Notes under the pieces: model-generated
The model's input: only the letters and a program-made list of their open reading frames with translations
What the model was told of the DNA's origin: nothing
Database searches by the model: none
In this document: piece after piece, positions 22,850 to 34,882 of the stretch
Numbering within the stretch: position 1 is the first letter of the stretch
How the letters are laid out: each line of letters opens with the position of its first letter
Position numbers and translations under genes: made by a program
NCBI GenBank assembly: GCA_949316235.1
Contig: OX438747.1
Coordinates: forward strand, 30,880,618 to 30,944,617
Source of the DNA: Oegoconia quadripuncta
Taxonomy: Eukaryota > Arthropoda > Insecta > Lepidoptera > Autostichidae
Direction of reading: 5' to 3'
Length of the DNA stretch: 64,000 bases

Positions 22850-22975
22850 ATATAGGCTATCTTATCTCTGACAACCGGAACACAACAATGCTATTAAAAT
22901 TGCTGCTTGGCGGTAGATTTAGATAAGATGGTGGTAACTAGCCAGGCGGACGTTTAAAATGCCCTATATCAACCT
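22850..22975 (-). repeat. SINE family A middle fragment
   Basis: Covers 'tatcttatctctgacaaccg' to 'ggacgtttaaaatgccctat'. Neither tail nor head is present. Confidence 0.85.
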
Positions 22976-23142
22976 ATAATTGCACGTTATAATTGTAAAA
23001 ATTTGTAGATAAGTGCAAAATAGACTATTTTTCATTTTCGTATGTGGTATCTGGTTTTGCGACAGGTCCGCAACGCCGATGGGATATCACTTGGGAATGT
23101 ACCGCTACTAACGACTGAAGCGGATACCGCTCTTTTTTTTTT
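22976..23142. other. Unassigned; ends in a palindromic 'agcggataccgct'
   Basis: The motif at about 23120-23132 is the reverse complement of 'agcggtatccgct' at about 22069-22081. The pair may be the ends of a roughly 1-kb element that took several SINE insertions, but the similarity does not extend far. Confidence 0.3.
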
Positions 23143-23232
23143 TTCTTTTTTTTTTATGCACAACGGGTTGGTACTTGACCTCAATCACACCTGATGTTAA
23201 GTGAAGATGAGGTCGAAGGTGGAAGCGTAGTA
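23143..23232 (-). repeat. SINE family A 3' fragment
   Basis: A-rich tail plus about 75 nt of the 3' body, cut at 'aagcgtagtac'. Confidence 0.85.
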
Positions 23233-23764
23233 CTAACCCGATTAACGAACGGAAGCGAAAGCTTAACCGATTTTCATCAAACATGGCTACAGACCTATTT
23301 TTTTTTTATTTATGTTGCACTTGTACCTATAATCCTCCTCGGGTAATAGCTGAAAATCAGTGTTTTGTTCTTTGGACAATCTCACACACTGAGCTGTGAC
23401 CCATTTGTTCTGCTGCAGCACACACATGCTTTGGTTGTTCTGTACCTAGTATTTACGTTTTAAGTTCTTTTAAGAAATACTCTTTAAACTTTATGTATGT
23501 GTGTGATTGGAGTAACAAATAAACGATTTATCTATCTATCTATCTATCTATCTATTTCCGTGTTTAATACTTCAAAATTTAGAAAACCCTAGAAAAGACC
23601 ATGATAATATCATCGATATATACATCAAAAACTGTATTAAAAGTGAAATATCCTCGCAACGGCTTAACCGATTTTCAATGAACATGGCCAAGAACCTGTC
23701 CTCTCGTTTAGTCTTTAATATAAGAAAAACCGCATTTAAATCGGACCTCGGATTACTGAGCTTT
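23233..23764. other. Unassigned; contains a (CTAT)n microsatellite
   Basis: A tetranucleotide run of about seven CTAT units lies at 23528-23556. Nearby wording ('ttaaccgattttcatcaaac', repeated at 23664) is typical of a retroelement tail. Confidence 0.5.
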
Positions 23765-23827
23765 CACATCAGGTGTGATTGAGGTCAAGTACGAACCCGT
23801 CGTGCATTAAAAAAAAAAAAAAAAAAA
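23765..23827 (+). repeat. SINE family A 3' end
   Basis: Only 'catcaggtgtgattgaggtc' to the A run of about 21 bases. Confidence 0.85.
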
Positions 23828-24374
23828 GCTGTTTCGAAAATATTTAGCTTTTAACATAGCTGGTTTCGTCCATCTGGATGATATATTTCTCGGGTGTAAA
23901 AACTATTGGGGAACCTTTTTTTTTTAAAACTAAAAATATACCTATATGTTTATTATTCACAATAAATCCAATTTGACATAAAACAATCATCCAGAGTATG
24001 TTCTTACATATTTACCAAATTTCATCCAAATCCGTTCAAATACAAATGATTTATTTGCTATTGAATAGGGTACATTATAATATGTTCAGTACTGGTTCTA
24101 TCGCCTATTCAGCCACTTTTAGCAGCATGCAAATATCTATAAATCTTAAAAATATTACAGTAATAATTATGTATTTTAAATTTATAAATATATAATTCAA
24201 GTCGACAACATTAATTACTGTTAAATTCATAATATCAAATACATTACACAATTCAAGTCATTTTTGGGCCGTGGGGACCGGGTGCTCACACTCTTTTTAG
24301 GGAGTTATCTGAGCGTCTGGTTATATTATAATATTTTATTATTAATTGTGAAATAGCCTGGTTATGCGAACGGG
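23828..24374. other. Unassigned AT-rich sequence
   Basis: A short antisense retroelement-tail trace lies near 23990-24040 ('ccaaatttcatccaaatccg'). Nothing else recognised. Confidence 0.35.
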
Positions 24375-24600
24375 CTGGTTATGTCCACGAATGTTTATCA
24401 TCTAAATAATCTGATATTTTATAATATGCTTTCTTAATAAGTTTCTGTTTTATACCTAGTATCTTTAAATTTATTGAAAGGAAGATTTTGTATATCAACA
24501 GAACCTTATTGAAAAAGTGTATATCGCGGATACGACTTATGTGACCTGCAAATTTACCTTTATTTCTTGTATTGACATCATGTTTATCACTATTACATAG
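24375..24600 (-). pseudogene. LINE C-terminal fragment
   Basis: The minus strand reads 'DKHDVNTRNKGKFAGHIS', 'FFNKVLLIYKIF', 'NLKILGIKQKLIKKAYYKIS' and 'DYLDDKHSW', the C-terminus of a common lepidopteran LINE ('..HxxNTRNK..YYKI.DYL.D...W'). It is truncated upstream by MITE H sequence. Confidence 0.75.
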
Positions 24601-24910
24601 GTAGTTTAATATATTTTTTTTCAAAACCATCAACCATGTAAATAGGTTTGTCATTTGACGGTCGCGTTTGTAGCGTATTATTCGACATAATTACGCCATT
24701 AAAATTAATAAGAAAAAAAAATGGAGAAAATATGGGTCCCAAATAAATTACGCATGATAGGAACTCTACGAATCCCGCCAGTCGTATATCAATCACCCCC
24801 TTCGCGTGTTACGATGATGGATTTGAAAAAAAAAAAAAGTACTTATGCAAATTTCACTTAACTAATCTGCTCTAATGTTTTTCTTACGGTAAAAACACTC
24901 ATACGGTACT
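24600..24910. mobile_element. MITE family H copy
   Basis: Contains 'aaaaccatcaaccatg', 'gtcatttgacggtcgcg', 'atgataggaactctacgaat' and the inverted terminus 'ttacggtaaaaacactcata'. Confidence 0.6.
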
Positions 24911-25249
24911 TATAAATTATTTTATATTTCTTCAATAAACAAATTTAAGTTAAATCGAACACAATTAGTACCCTGGGTGGCGCATGGCGGCTTGATTTCG
25001 CCCTTTATGCGACTTCAACGCCCCCTAATCTAATAAAAACAATTATTCGCACCCCTCGGCAGTTTTATCGCAAATAATTACATTATTATCTCTCTGTGGT
25101 GAGTAACACGACCCCGCGATCATTAGATAATGACTTCGCGCCATTTCGATATTGTTTTCATAATGTTTTGACACTGGCCCGGCGTTTTGGAAAATGAGAC
25201 GGGGCCGGTGGCACTGATGTTGATTGATTGTAAACTCGAGTTTAAAAAA
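24911..25249. other. Unassigned sequence
   Basis: No domain or repeat recognised, although 24970-25030 and 25170-25220 are relatively GC-rich. Confidence 0.35.
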
Positions 25250-25578
25250 TTCAACCGCCTCCTTGGCTCTATGTAAATAATATTGGTTTTACGATTCGGA
25301 GGTCGCAGGTTCAATCCCCAGCGGGGTACATGTTTAAGTACTCGGTTTGGTCGGTGGAAGGGCACTTTAAATGTCCGCCTGGCTAGCTACCACCATCTTA
25401 TCTAAATCTGCTGCCAAGCAGCAATGTTAGCGTTGTTGTGTTCCGGTTGTCAGAGATAAGATAGCCAGTCCCCCAAATGTGTTGGGGTTTCCGGGTCAGT
25501 ACGCTTCCACTTTCGATCTCATCTTCACTTAACATCAGGTGTGATTGAAGTATCATCCCGTTGTGCATAATAAAAAAA
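25250..25578 (+). repeat. SINE family A, full length
   Basis: Head 'accgcctccttggctctatg', B box 'gcaggttcaatccccagcgg', complete body and A-rich end. Confidence 0.93.
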
Positions 25579-26079
25579 TAAGATCGACATTAAACATATA
25601 CTTTTAAAAACAAGTTTTTATTACTCCGTCGAGATTATAACATATTATTCTAGAACAAAGGCCAGTAACATAAGATGGATATCGAGTAGATCTAATGGCC
25701 AATCTTCTGTCGCCATCATCAGATCCTCATCATCATGCGTAATGGAAAGTGGTCATGGCAATAAAACAAACTAGCCCAAATTCGACTATCTTGCCAGTTT
25801 CCATCAGGGAATTCCAGAACCTATATCCCAGCTCCATCATCAGATCAGCTCAATAATATTGCATTGTCACCAAACTTATATAAATATACCAAATTTCAGC
25901 TCAATCAAATACCAGGAAGTGTTTGAAAATTGTTTGCAAATTTTGAAACGGACAACGTACACGAGCATTACAAGCATAAAATATATAGTCCAGTAAAAAT
26001 ACATAATTTTTGTGGTGTAAGTTCCTATAAATTTAAAGTACCTGATTTTTTGGGGAAGGATACCAGTATAAATAAAATA
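25579..26079. other. Common lepidopteran repeat plus unassigned sequence
   Basis: Positions 25660-25925 ('agtagatctaatggccaatc', 'atgcgtaatggaaagtggtc', 'accaaatttcagctcaatca') have the style of a dispersed lepidopteran repeat. The remainder is unassigned. Confidence 0.4.
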
Positions 26080-26490
26080 TTCTTAAACATACATACAGCG
26101 CCATCTAGTTCCACACTAAGTAACTGTAGACTTGTGTTGCAGATATCAGATGGTTGAAATACTACATAAATACATTTTTTTTGTAAATAAATACTAATTA
26201 ATAATAAATAATAAATAAATAATAATAAATAAATATTTCGGACACTTACACCAATCATCTAGTCCCAAACTAAGCAAAGCTTGTGCTATGGATACTAGAT
26301 AACGGATAAACATACATAAATATTTATATAAACATCCATCACACAAACATTTACCCATTTTTAAATTATAAATGAAAACATCCATAACTCGGGTACACAT
26401 GTCCGTATTCATCACACAAACGGGATTCGAACCGGCAACCTTTTGGTATAGTGGCCAGAGTTGCTAACCACTACACCAAACAGTAGGAGT
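26080..26490 (-). repeat. SINE family B split by SINE family C (nested)
   Basis: Family B 3' half is at 26080-26215 and its 5' half at about 26365-26490. Between them (26230-26350) is a 5'-truncated family C copy ('gtcccaaactaagcaaagct', 'gatactagataacggataaa'). Family C therefore inserted into an existing family B copy. Confidence 0.8.
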
Positions 26491-27159
26491 AGGATATCAG
26501 TAATAACCTAACCTTCTAACCTTTCTGTTGCTTGCTTTAGTTAGTAGTTATTTAGTTATAAAACCCAAAATATTAAAGTTACCATTGTGAACTTCATTGT
26601 TAAACAATTATTTTTAAATTAGTCAATGGCTAATTTATATTTTCTAAAAATAGTTTATTAAGTCGGTTAAATTTTTCATAAAATAAATACAGAAGTTATT
26701 GATCGATTTTTTTGACGGTCTGCAGGTGGCGACAGAAGATTGCCACTAGATCTCCTTTGATGGACTTTATGTTACTCATCTTTGTACTAGAATCATCATC
26801 ATCAGCCGGAAGACGTCCACTGCTGGACAAAGGCCTCCCTCAACTCTGTACTAGAATTATATGTGGTAATCATGATGGAGTATCAAATGCTTGTTTGAAC
26901 ATTCACTTGGCCCGACACGCACTTCGCCGGTTTTTTGCCTTTGGTTGGAATTCTAGAAATCTGTGTGACGTCCATGCAACACTGTGGGCCGCTCTCCAAC
27001 GACAAGTCTTTGATTAAAACTCGGATTAACGTAAAGTGATCGAAAGATAGTGCTAATGGGCTCTTTGTGATAAAATAAGTATAATTACCAATAGTGTCAC
27101 TCAACTGCATATACGCCTACCGCACGTGAACATTCCATAATCATAATATTAACAATGGC
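26491..27159. other. Unassigned; one short dispersed repeat
   Basis: Positions 26790-26840 ('catcatcatcagccggaaga', 'tccactgctggacaaaggcc') are the reverse of the repeat at 455-512 and 44150-44215. The 101-codon frame at 26712-27017 crosses it. Confidence 0.45.
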
Positions 27160-27592
27160 ATACCAAATTGTATGAAATTGAAGTTTTTTTATCTTCATTA
27201 ATCATATGTACCAATTCCTGCGATTTTCAAAGCTATATCCAAATTTGTTTTTTATTTGGAAAGTGGAATATTATTTCAAGGTTTCACATGTAATATTTTT
27301 TTAATTTGTGGGCTAAATCACTTATTAAAACAAAATTTTACAGAGCTCTTTTCATGTGCTTCCCATAATCATTTCTTAGATTCACTGAAACTTTTATAAA
27401 GCGGTTACTTTTAAAAATTAAAGCTGCCTATACTTAACTTAATGTTATCCGATAATACACACAAAGTTTAGCTAAATTTGGATTTGCCGTTCCCAAAATA
27501 AAATCAAAAATGTTTGTATGTAGAAAACAGTCTTAATGAAATTCTTCGTACAAAACGCCAATTTCATAGGTAAGGACCTAATACTAATCTAT
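27160..27592 (+). mobile_element. MITE-like repeat D, copy 1
   Basis: About 430 bp with inverted ends: 'tatgaaattgaagttttt' on the left and 'aaacgccaatttcataggta' on the right. The interior is about 85% identical by eye to 60358-60862. This copy lacks the LINE tail found in copy 2, so it shows the empty site. A right-end fragment occurs at 51055-51090. Confidence 0.8.
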
Positions 27593-28362
27593 CTACTTAA
27601 TTTGATTTGAAATTTAATAATGACATTTGGTTAGTGGTAGGGCATTTTAAAAGGTAATTTTAAAATGTAAAATGTACTTTTTGCAGGCCAGACAAAAAAT
27701 CAAGGATGGAATGGAATATACATATTTCAATGCAATAATGTACGAACATTATGTGATTAACGAAGAAAAACATCTCCAATTTCATAGACCTAATATTTTA
27801 TTTTATCTCATTAGATAGCTGTTAAGTTCCATTTATATTCTTCAGTTTTGTAAACAACTATATTTTGTCTAATAAAATAAAAATTCTAATTTTAATAACA
27901 TTCATTAAATTAGTAGGTATAAATCAAGGTAAACTTTTAAATGGTTTCTGTCATTCAAAAAGTCATCAATTCTGTAGTAACATTTTAGAAGAAGCCTTTT
28001 CTTTAAATTCATTTTGAAATTATGTCTCCAGTTTTAAAGCCGGGAGTTGAAAAAAGGTAAAAACCGTGGAATTTCTCTATAGGTTCATCAATATAACACA
28101 AAACATCAAAGGTGAGTGAATCTCCTCTCGTGTTTGAGATATAAAACAAATTAGTCAGGTATTTCGGTGCAGGTTGGGGTGACCATTATTGTCGAAGACA
28201 AAAATGTTTCTTGCTTCTAATCAAGGTGTGTTAACGCCATTCATATTATACATATTACACGCAATACAAACATACACAAGTTTATGTATATATCTATTAT
28301 AATTCCCTATCCTTACCTGAATACAAGGTGAACATTCAATCGTGCGCGTATCGTAGAAAAGC
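27593..28362. other. Unassigned AT-rich sequence
   Basis: No gene or known repeat. The 'ctccaatttcatagacctaa' block near 27775 is a further trace of the repeat D terminus. Confidence 0.35.
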
Positions 28363-29030
28363 TTGCTCACTCATTCAAGCAATTCATTCAGACGGCTCAA
28401 TCAATCATTCTCTCTTCTAAAACCGCTCTCGCTACTATCGAAACGCGCCGCGTCGGTTGTCCTTTTGAAAATAATTAAAATCTATATAAACTATCCAAAT
28501 TTGTGTGTGGAGTGCTGCTCTGTGTCTACGAGTGTCACAAACTTGGTGTCGTCTTTGGAAACCAGCCGCAGGTCTAGGGAAACGCAGCTATCGAAGATTC
28601 GGATCCCGTTATCCACGCGTGAGTTAATAAGTCCTTGTTTTCCCTTGATCCCATTTTCTATCGCATCGACATTTTTCACCATAATCTTGTGTGGTCCTTC
28701 CGACCGCGGATATATTTATTCCGATACCCACATACCTACCGCCAACAGATGGCCGCAATTTATTCTTTCTAAATCTTTACCGAATAATCGGTCGCTCGCT
28801 TACGCTAAACCTTACAATATATCACGCTCATACAATATATTCAAACTCAAGTTGTAATAAAAAAACAGTAGTTGGAATTCTATGCCTATACTCCCACCCA
28901 AAGAGAATAAAATATTTTCACAAATACAGACTAAATATAATAGCTAACATAACACGGCGCACATTATTGGATGCGGAATTTAATAGAGAACAAGTTCAAA
29001 CACAGTTCAAAGGAATTGGAACTCTATAAT
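28363..29030. other. Possible LINE ORF1 or other mobile-element remnant
   Basis: The plus frame 28363-28857 (164 codons) has no recognisable domain. On the minus strand, 28682-28491 reads 'MVKNVDAIENGIKGKQGLI' and 'SRVDNGIRIFDSCVSL', which resembles the coiled-coil start of an L1-like ORF1 or a gag remnant. This is a guess from composition. Confidence 0.3.
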
Positions 29031-29350
29031 CATTACAGTTGAGAGTTGAAAGTCGGGTGTCCGTGGGCACCGATCGGTGTCCGCGAGTGTAGTCTGTAAA
29101 AAAATTTTTTGGCACCGATCGGTGCCCGCGTCCGTCTAAAGGCTAATACTGGGCATACATTGACCTCTTTGGGCATAAACAGTTTGGTAACTTGAATTTT
29201 GCAGTCGCTGTCGCCTTTGCTGAACTGCCGCCGCGCGCCGCCGTCGCGTCCGAAATTTCGTGGCGCCATGGCCACAATAGCGGGCACACGCCAGACCACA
29301 TGGCCCTGCGTCTGGCGATCGACGGAAGTGCGCCGTAAACCCAACAAAAT
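29031..29350. repeat. GC-rich element with a 16-bp palindrome
   Basis: Positions 29068-29085 and 29111-29128 both carry 'gcaccgatcggtg'; the second is the perfect palindrome GGCACCGATCGGTGCC. Positions 29215-29345 are GC-rich ('gaactgccgccgcgcgccgc'). It is probably a mobile-element terminus; unassigned. Confidence 0.4.
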
Positions 29351-29589
29351 TAGATATACAACCTGCTTACGGGAACCTCCTCGAAATAGAATGCTTTTTT
29401 TGCGGTGCGAGGAAATTTTATAAATATTAGAAAAAAAATATTCGTAAAAATACTCACCAGTGTCATTGAGCTATCAGGTGTGTACTTCTGCGGACCTACT
29501 GAGGTTACACAAGGTGGTAGGTTAATGTGCCATATGGAATTCCGAAAGTTATTTACAGAGGTATAGGACATATTTTAATAACAAAACAA

Positions 29590-29792
29590 GATTTTGGTTG
29601 ATGGCAGGGCATTATAAATGTCCGTCTGGCTAGCTTAATGTTAATAGCATTGTTGTGTGCCAGTTGTAAGAGATAGGATAGCCAGTGCCCCAAAGAAGAT
29701 GGGGTTTCCAGGTCAGTACGCTTCCACCTTCGGCCCATCTTGACATGGTGTGATTGAAGGTCAAGTGCTAACCGTTGTGTTTAAAAAAAAAA
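29590..29792 (+). repeat. SINE family A copy
   Basis: Starts at 'gttgatggcagggcattata', with an internal deletion after 'ctggctagct' and an A tail at about 29782. Confidence 0.85.
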
Positions 29793-29904
29793 ACAGCTAC
29801 GACCCATATTTTTGACAGAGTTATAAGAATATTGTAATAAATATTTAAAACCAAAAAAAAACCGACAGCACATTTTGTTTTTGGCGGGCGCCATATTGTA
29901 TTTT

Positions 29905-30095
29905 TAACCTACTTCAACAAAGGAGGAGGTTCTCAATTCGGTTGTTTGTATTTTTTTATAAAGGTATGTACACCGATATCTCTGGGATATGGGCGTTGAT
30001 TCACGTGATTTTTATTTTAAATGAAAGGAAATACCGTCGGCTTAGTCCCATTGAAATTTCAATACAGTCGGTTCAGTAGTTTTTCTGTAATTAAG
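29905..30095 (+). repeat. Dispersed repeat K
   Basis: 'aaggaggaggttctcaattc', 'acaccgatatctctgggata', 'ataccgtcggcttagtccca' and 'cggttcagtagtttttctgt'. A second copy is at 47505-47675 and a reversed end at 40905-40955. Confidence 0.65.
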
Positions 30096-30099
30096 GTAA

Positions 30100-30360
30100 A
30101 TAGCAGAATCGCAATACGTATTTAGACGATTCTGTAGTATTTGCGTGGAAGATACAGTTTGGCTTTGTATGAAAAAAGTGTGTAAAATGTGGAGAGGGCT
30201 GGTGTGATTCTCAATAAATGTGACAAATCGAAGATCATCAGATCGTATTGGTATACCCCAACTGTCCCTTTTAAACTGTAGAAGCCCGAAGGGTCGCCGG
30301 CGCACAGAAATGGTCAGGGATATTGGCAAGTTCGCTAAAATACTATATCTAAACAACAGA
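30100..30360 (+). repeat. Dispersed repeat I copy
   Basis: Shares 'gtgacaaatcgaagatcatc' and 'gaagggtcgccggcgcacag' with 48200-48490 and, reversed, with 735-960. Confidence 0.6.
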
Positions 30361-30519
30361 TTCGCATGTTTAGTTAAAATTGTGTTATTCCAACAGAGGT
30401 TTTCGTCAGAACACTGCTGCTTAATGTTTCAATTAAATACGCTTTATTGTTTATACAACGAGGTTTTCGTTATTCTATTGGCGCGGAAACAATACTTCAC
30501 AAACATGCTCAGAGAGAGA

Positions 30520-30622
30520 GGTTTCCGGGTCAGTACGCTTCCACCTTCGACCTCATCTTCACTTAACATCAGGTGTGATTGAGTTCAAGTACAAAAACCC
30601 GTTGTGCATAAAATAAAATAAA
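30520..30622 (+). repeat. SINE family A 3' fragment
   Basis: From 'gtttccgggtcagtacgctt' to the A-rich tail. Confidence 0.85.
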
Positions 30623-32049
30623 ATAAGAGATTGCCAATCTTACTGGCTATTGGTACAGAGTGCAGCCGTCGAGAAGAGTAGGTACCAAGTATTACGTTAG
30701 GTTGGCTTGAAATATACAGGTATCTTACTTGCGAATAACCACGACTTCGTTGCGAGGTAAATAAATATGCGTACTCCCGTGCATTTAATCGAAAGGTTGC
30801 GTGGGAGTAGGGTTGTTGAGAATGTGTGAGAGAATGTATATATAAATGTGTATTGGGGGTAGTGAAGAGAACTGAGACCCTGGGCTTCGAGAGCCTCGAC
30901 AGCCTTGTGCGGCGCCATACCAAAAACCTTCACTCGCGCACGTACGCGGTCAGGCCCGCATCTGCGGCAACTAATCGGATCGAGTCCCATTGTCGTGAGA
31001 CCTAATCTCACTAGCAGTGGCCCCTGGCCTCACTCCACCTCCTGTTACCGCCGATTGTGGCTCGAACACAGGGCCTTGTTTTGGTTGGTATAGGCTGGAG
31101 CGCATCCCCGGCTGAAGGAAAAAGATAGATGTGGCCGACTCGACGCTCGCCATTTAAAGGAAAAGCTTGAGCTTGTCGGCCATACGGATTTGATACCTAG
31201 ACTACGACTCATCCAACCTCGACTCCGCTCGTTAGCCAACTCTAAGTTATCGATAATGCACTTCTCCATCAGCCAGAGATTAAAGATGCTGTGACAGTTT
31301 GTGTGAGAGTGTGTGTATCATACCTCGGACACAGTCAGAGCAACTAGACGTGAAAGTGAGTAGTTGCCAAAATGACCACTTGCTAGTGGATGGATGACGA
31401 GCTTGCGAGTATGACGAGTTGACATCTGTTTACAGTTGTCTTAGTCTGCATTTCAGCCAACGCTTTAATGTTTTGTGGCTTCTTTAATAATTTGCTCAGT
31501 TCTGAGTCACTTAAAGAGATGCATTCCAATGCTTTAACGTGGCTTAAAGCCACGTAGACCTGTTAGCAAATCGATAACAGCTCTAAGGTAGTTCCCCAAA
31601 GTTTGCGAATCGTAAGAGCCCTGCCAGGGCTCGATGGTAGCATTCGTATAGTGACGAATGGTCACGTTGGTGCTATTGATACAAAACCCTCGGAATGTTT
31701 TTCTGTTGTTGCGACTGTCTGGTCATCAAATACAACTAGAACAGGTCGGAAGAAATTTCGTTTATAAGTGATTAATTACAACAGCGAACATAGAAAATGA
31801 CGAATTGAGAAATAGCTGCAAACGTTTCAGTAAAATTATCACTTGAATGTGGACCGTTCGTCCGTTTCGCCGTGATTGAGCAATAAACAACCATCCAAAC
31901 TTTCGCATTTATCTCACTAATTACTTACTAACTAGATAGATATTGGCCAATTAAATGAATCTTAGAATATACTTCAATTCTTAAATTAATTTAAGGAGCT
32001 AACTACCTACAGAAAAAAAGGGAAAAAGAAAAACACGGGAGCAGACAAG
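30623..32049. other. Unassigned; probably decayed mobile-element sequence
   Basis: Overlapping minus-strand frames of 74-112 codons (30585-31269) carry no domain I recognise. Positions 31440-31680 are moderately GC-rich. 'acgtggcttaaagccacgt' at about 31538-31556 is a near-perfect palindrome. Positions 31860-31925 contain an antisense RTE-like tail ('cgccgtgattgagcaataaa'). Confidence 0.35.
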
Positions 32050-32310
32050 AACACGTTCTCTATCTTTCAAAATTAAGAAAGGTAGAAAACGTGCTCGAGG
32101 TCCGTACCGTAAGGAAGGGTACCCAAAAGACTGGCAGCATTACCTCGTTGAATAGCTATACTGATACGCTCTCCGAGATAGCTGCCAGCCTTTTTGTCCC
32201 CAGAGGTCTCAATCAAGCGCGAACACAGATCCTGGAAGAATCTTCGCGCTTCCGGACCCCACGGGCCTAAGGTTTCCACATCAAAGGGCACAATATGAAA
32301 CATGTACTCA
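32050..32310 (-). pseudogene. LINE ORF C-terminal remnant (VETLGPW family)
   Basis: The minus strand reads 'FHIVPFDVETLGPWGPEARR', 'FFQDLCSRLIETSGDKKAGS', 'YLGERISIAIQRGNAASLLG' and 'TLPYGTDLEHVFYL', then a stop. It is open for 76 codons and belongs to the same family as 7850-8215. Upstream is truncated. Confidence 0.82.
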
Positions 32311-34610
32311 GAGTTGCATATTTACGACGTTTGGTGTTCTCAGCTGTAGCCGCAGCCGCTCCAGCGCAACCGGAAGTTACTTGCAAGTGGGACGGGGCTA
32401 CGGTATCTTAGAATTGTATACTGTTTGTATGGTTTTACTGCAAATAAATGAATTCAATTCTGTTGTAAATGTTACCCATTAATATGTGAAACTCGGCGCA
32501 CCTCTCAAGTGAGTACTGCTTGAGTATTCACGTACGTTTCAGGTCTCAAGTTAGGTTTATTAATCAAGACATTTACTTGAGACCGATCACAAGACTGTTC
32601 TCAATCTTGAGAATGGTTTATTAATGGTAAATATTTTAACTATAAAACCGTTTTCAAATCTATTTCGTTGGTTCGGCGCTACAATACTTCAGACAGATAA
32701 TAATATACAGAGGCTTTAAATTTAACACCCCTCATCGTAGCTCGATTCGGTTCTTTCGACGCTTCGGCGCCCCCTACGGTGCAGAAGGACTTTTGGAAAA
32801 TTGATCTTGATTGTTGTGTCAATTGAAGTCTATTCGCTTAAAACTGACCTTAGGCTAGTATAGTCTATATCTTTTTTGACTATGAGCGCACACAAAGGGG
32901 GACATGATATTTTAGTCCTGTCACTTTGTTCCGAAATCGTAAGCTCAAATAGTTTGATTTTAATTATTTATAGTTGTGACAACTATCTACTCCTTAAAAA
33001 TCTTTGAGGATGCTTTTATGTAAAAACTTAAATTAATATGACAAGACTAAATGTTATTTTTGGGTGATCTTAGTCAATTATAACGAATTAACGACCTGTT
33101 TTATCCGTCCAGTAGTTTGATCGCTATGATGGATCATCTATACCTACCCATATACACATAGAGTGTTAAAATCATAACTCTTCCTCCGTAGTTGGGTAGA
33201 AATAGACTCGACACCATTGACGGTGGAGGCTTTAGGACTTCTGTTTCTTGCAGTTACATGGGCAGTATTATCATTTTCATGAGGTGACCTGCCTCTTTTT
33301 TGTATGACATAAAAAGTCAATCTTAGTTACCGAAAGGACAAGGTAGTAATGGAACAAATGAAACTAATTTTGAAAGTCGATAAAAATTACTATTTATTAT
33401 TGGTGTTTCTTTGGTCTAACATTGAGTATTTTATTAATATATTTACAAAACTCTTTGGCACTGGTCTACCTTTTAAACTAACAACTAATTAGACTTAACG
33501 ATTATATAATATAAACATTTATAATAAGTAATAACAGGAGTAACATTGATGCCAAATTGTCTCACGTTAAAATTAAATTTAAATCTAGTCCTATCTTTTT
33601 TCTAATTACGAATTTACAAAATTACTTTAGTCCTGTCACTTTTGTTTTTTTTTTAATTATTTAAGGCTTTGGTAGATGCCGTCAGCCTAACCTGTCACTT
33701 TACATTTTTTGCGTTCAGAAATCATAACCTCAAAGGCATTTAATCCGTTTGACAACAAAGTAATAACGGGTACAGAGATTTTTAGTCTGGAGTTATTTGT
33801 TTTTTAGCCTTTAGAATATTTGAATTCATAATTTGAATTTCGATGCTCATAATCTCTAAGAAGTCATATATAAGTCTCGTGTTATATTTTTATGAAAGAA
33901 AAGCAAATGCATACACTGGATTCAGCTTAGTGTTTGTTTTGAAACAATTGGGTGTTGTACCTATTATTTAAAATGACACAAACTATTGTTGCGGTCCTAT
34001 GACGAGTTTGATGGAAGATGTCTCTTGTAAGGATAAGCTCGCATTTGTATTTTTCATTATTTAATGTAAGTATATCTAATTTTTTGTTATGTATAACAAA
34101 GTAGTTTAATAATACTAAATTTTAAGGAGACTGTGTTCCCATAATTAGAAAAGGACTTAAATTTAATTTTATCATTACGCGCCAAACTAATCACCAGTTA
34201 TTACTATAAACTAACGAACTATGGAATTTATAATTCTTAGCAATATGAAACATCTATTTATGTATGTATCTATTTATATTTACAGAATAATAGAAAAATT
34301 TTAAATACACTTACTTTTGTAGAGTAGACAAAGAAAGTGCTTTATCATGGTTTGACAAAAAGTAAATAAATAAAAGCACATCATTCCGTGGCACTGAGTA
34401 AAGGACCTTCTTTGTCGATTTTACACACTTAGAAAATTTTATACGTTTATGTGATAGGTATACTTTATACAAAAATAGCATTTAAGACCTAAAGTATGTA
34501 CATATCTGTTAATTATACAGTTTTTTTTATGAAATGACAGCTGGTAAGTGTTGCCGTAAATAAAACTTTTACCGCTATAATCTGCTGCAAAGTTAGTTTT
34601 AGAGGACTCT
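32311..34610. other. Long unassigned AT-rich stretch
   Basis: No gene recognised. Positions 32587-32626 ('tcacaagactgttctcaatc', 'ttgagaatggtttattaat') are identical to a block inside the SINE at 46630-46669. Positions 32500-32600 hold several 'ctcaag' / 'cttgag' pairs, like 13735-13870. Confidence 0.4.
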
Positions 34611-34614
34611 TATA

Positions 34615-34882
34615 CAGGGCGTCCCAAAGTTATGGGACATGAAGGGGAAGTACCTTAAATATTGTAGATAGTGAATTTTGCTCAAAGAAGACTTTATGTT
34701 ATTTTTAAAAGTTAGTAATTCTGCATTCATAGATTTTCTAAAAATTACTTGCTTCGGCTGGGAATCGAACCGACTTAAATGTGAAAAAAAAAACACCCTA
34801 CTTTTATGATGCCAATCGAAAGAATAGCTAAAAAATAATAACTCTGCCTAAGTAACATAGTATTTTAAAAGAAAGGAACAAC
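34615..34882 (+). repeat. Left terminal inverted repeat of the mariner-like element
   Basis: 268 bp, matched by 36467-36734. Positions 34761-34771 on the minus strand read GGTTCGATTCC, an exact pol III B-box sequence pointing outward. Confidence 0.93.

Noticed and set aside
26575..26595. Second candidate first exon (M-K-F-T-M then GTAACT, minus strand)
   Set aside because: Too short and weak donor; no TATA-like context.
28318..28345. Candidate first exon for the silk-like gene (ATG plus few codons plus GTAAGG, minus strand)
   Set aside because: Encodes M-F-T-L-Y-S, not a convincing signal peptide, and lies more than 11 kb upstream of the mini-exon with no supporting promoter motif.
28363..28857. 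164-codon plus frame
   Set aside because: No domain and no homologous motif; better left as possible mobile-element debris.
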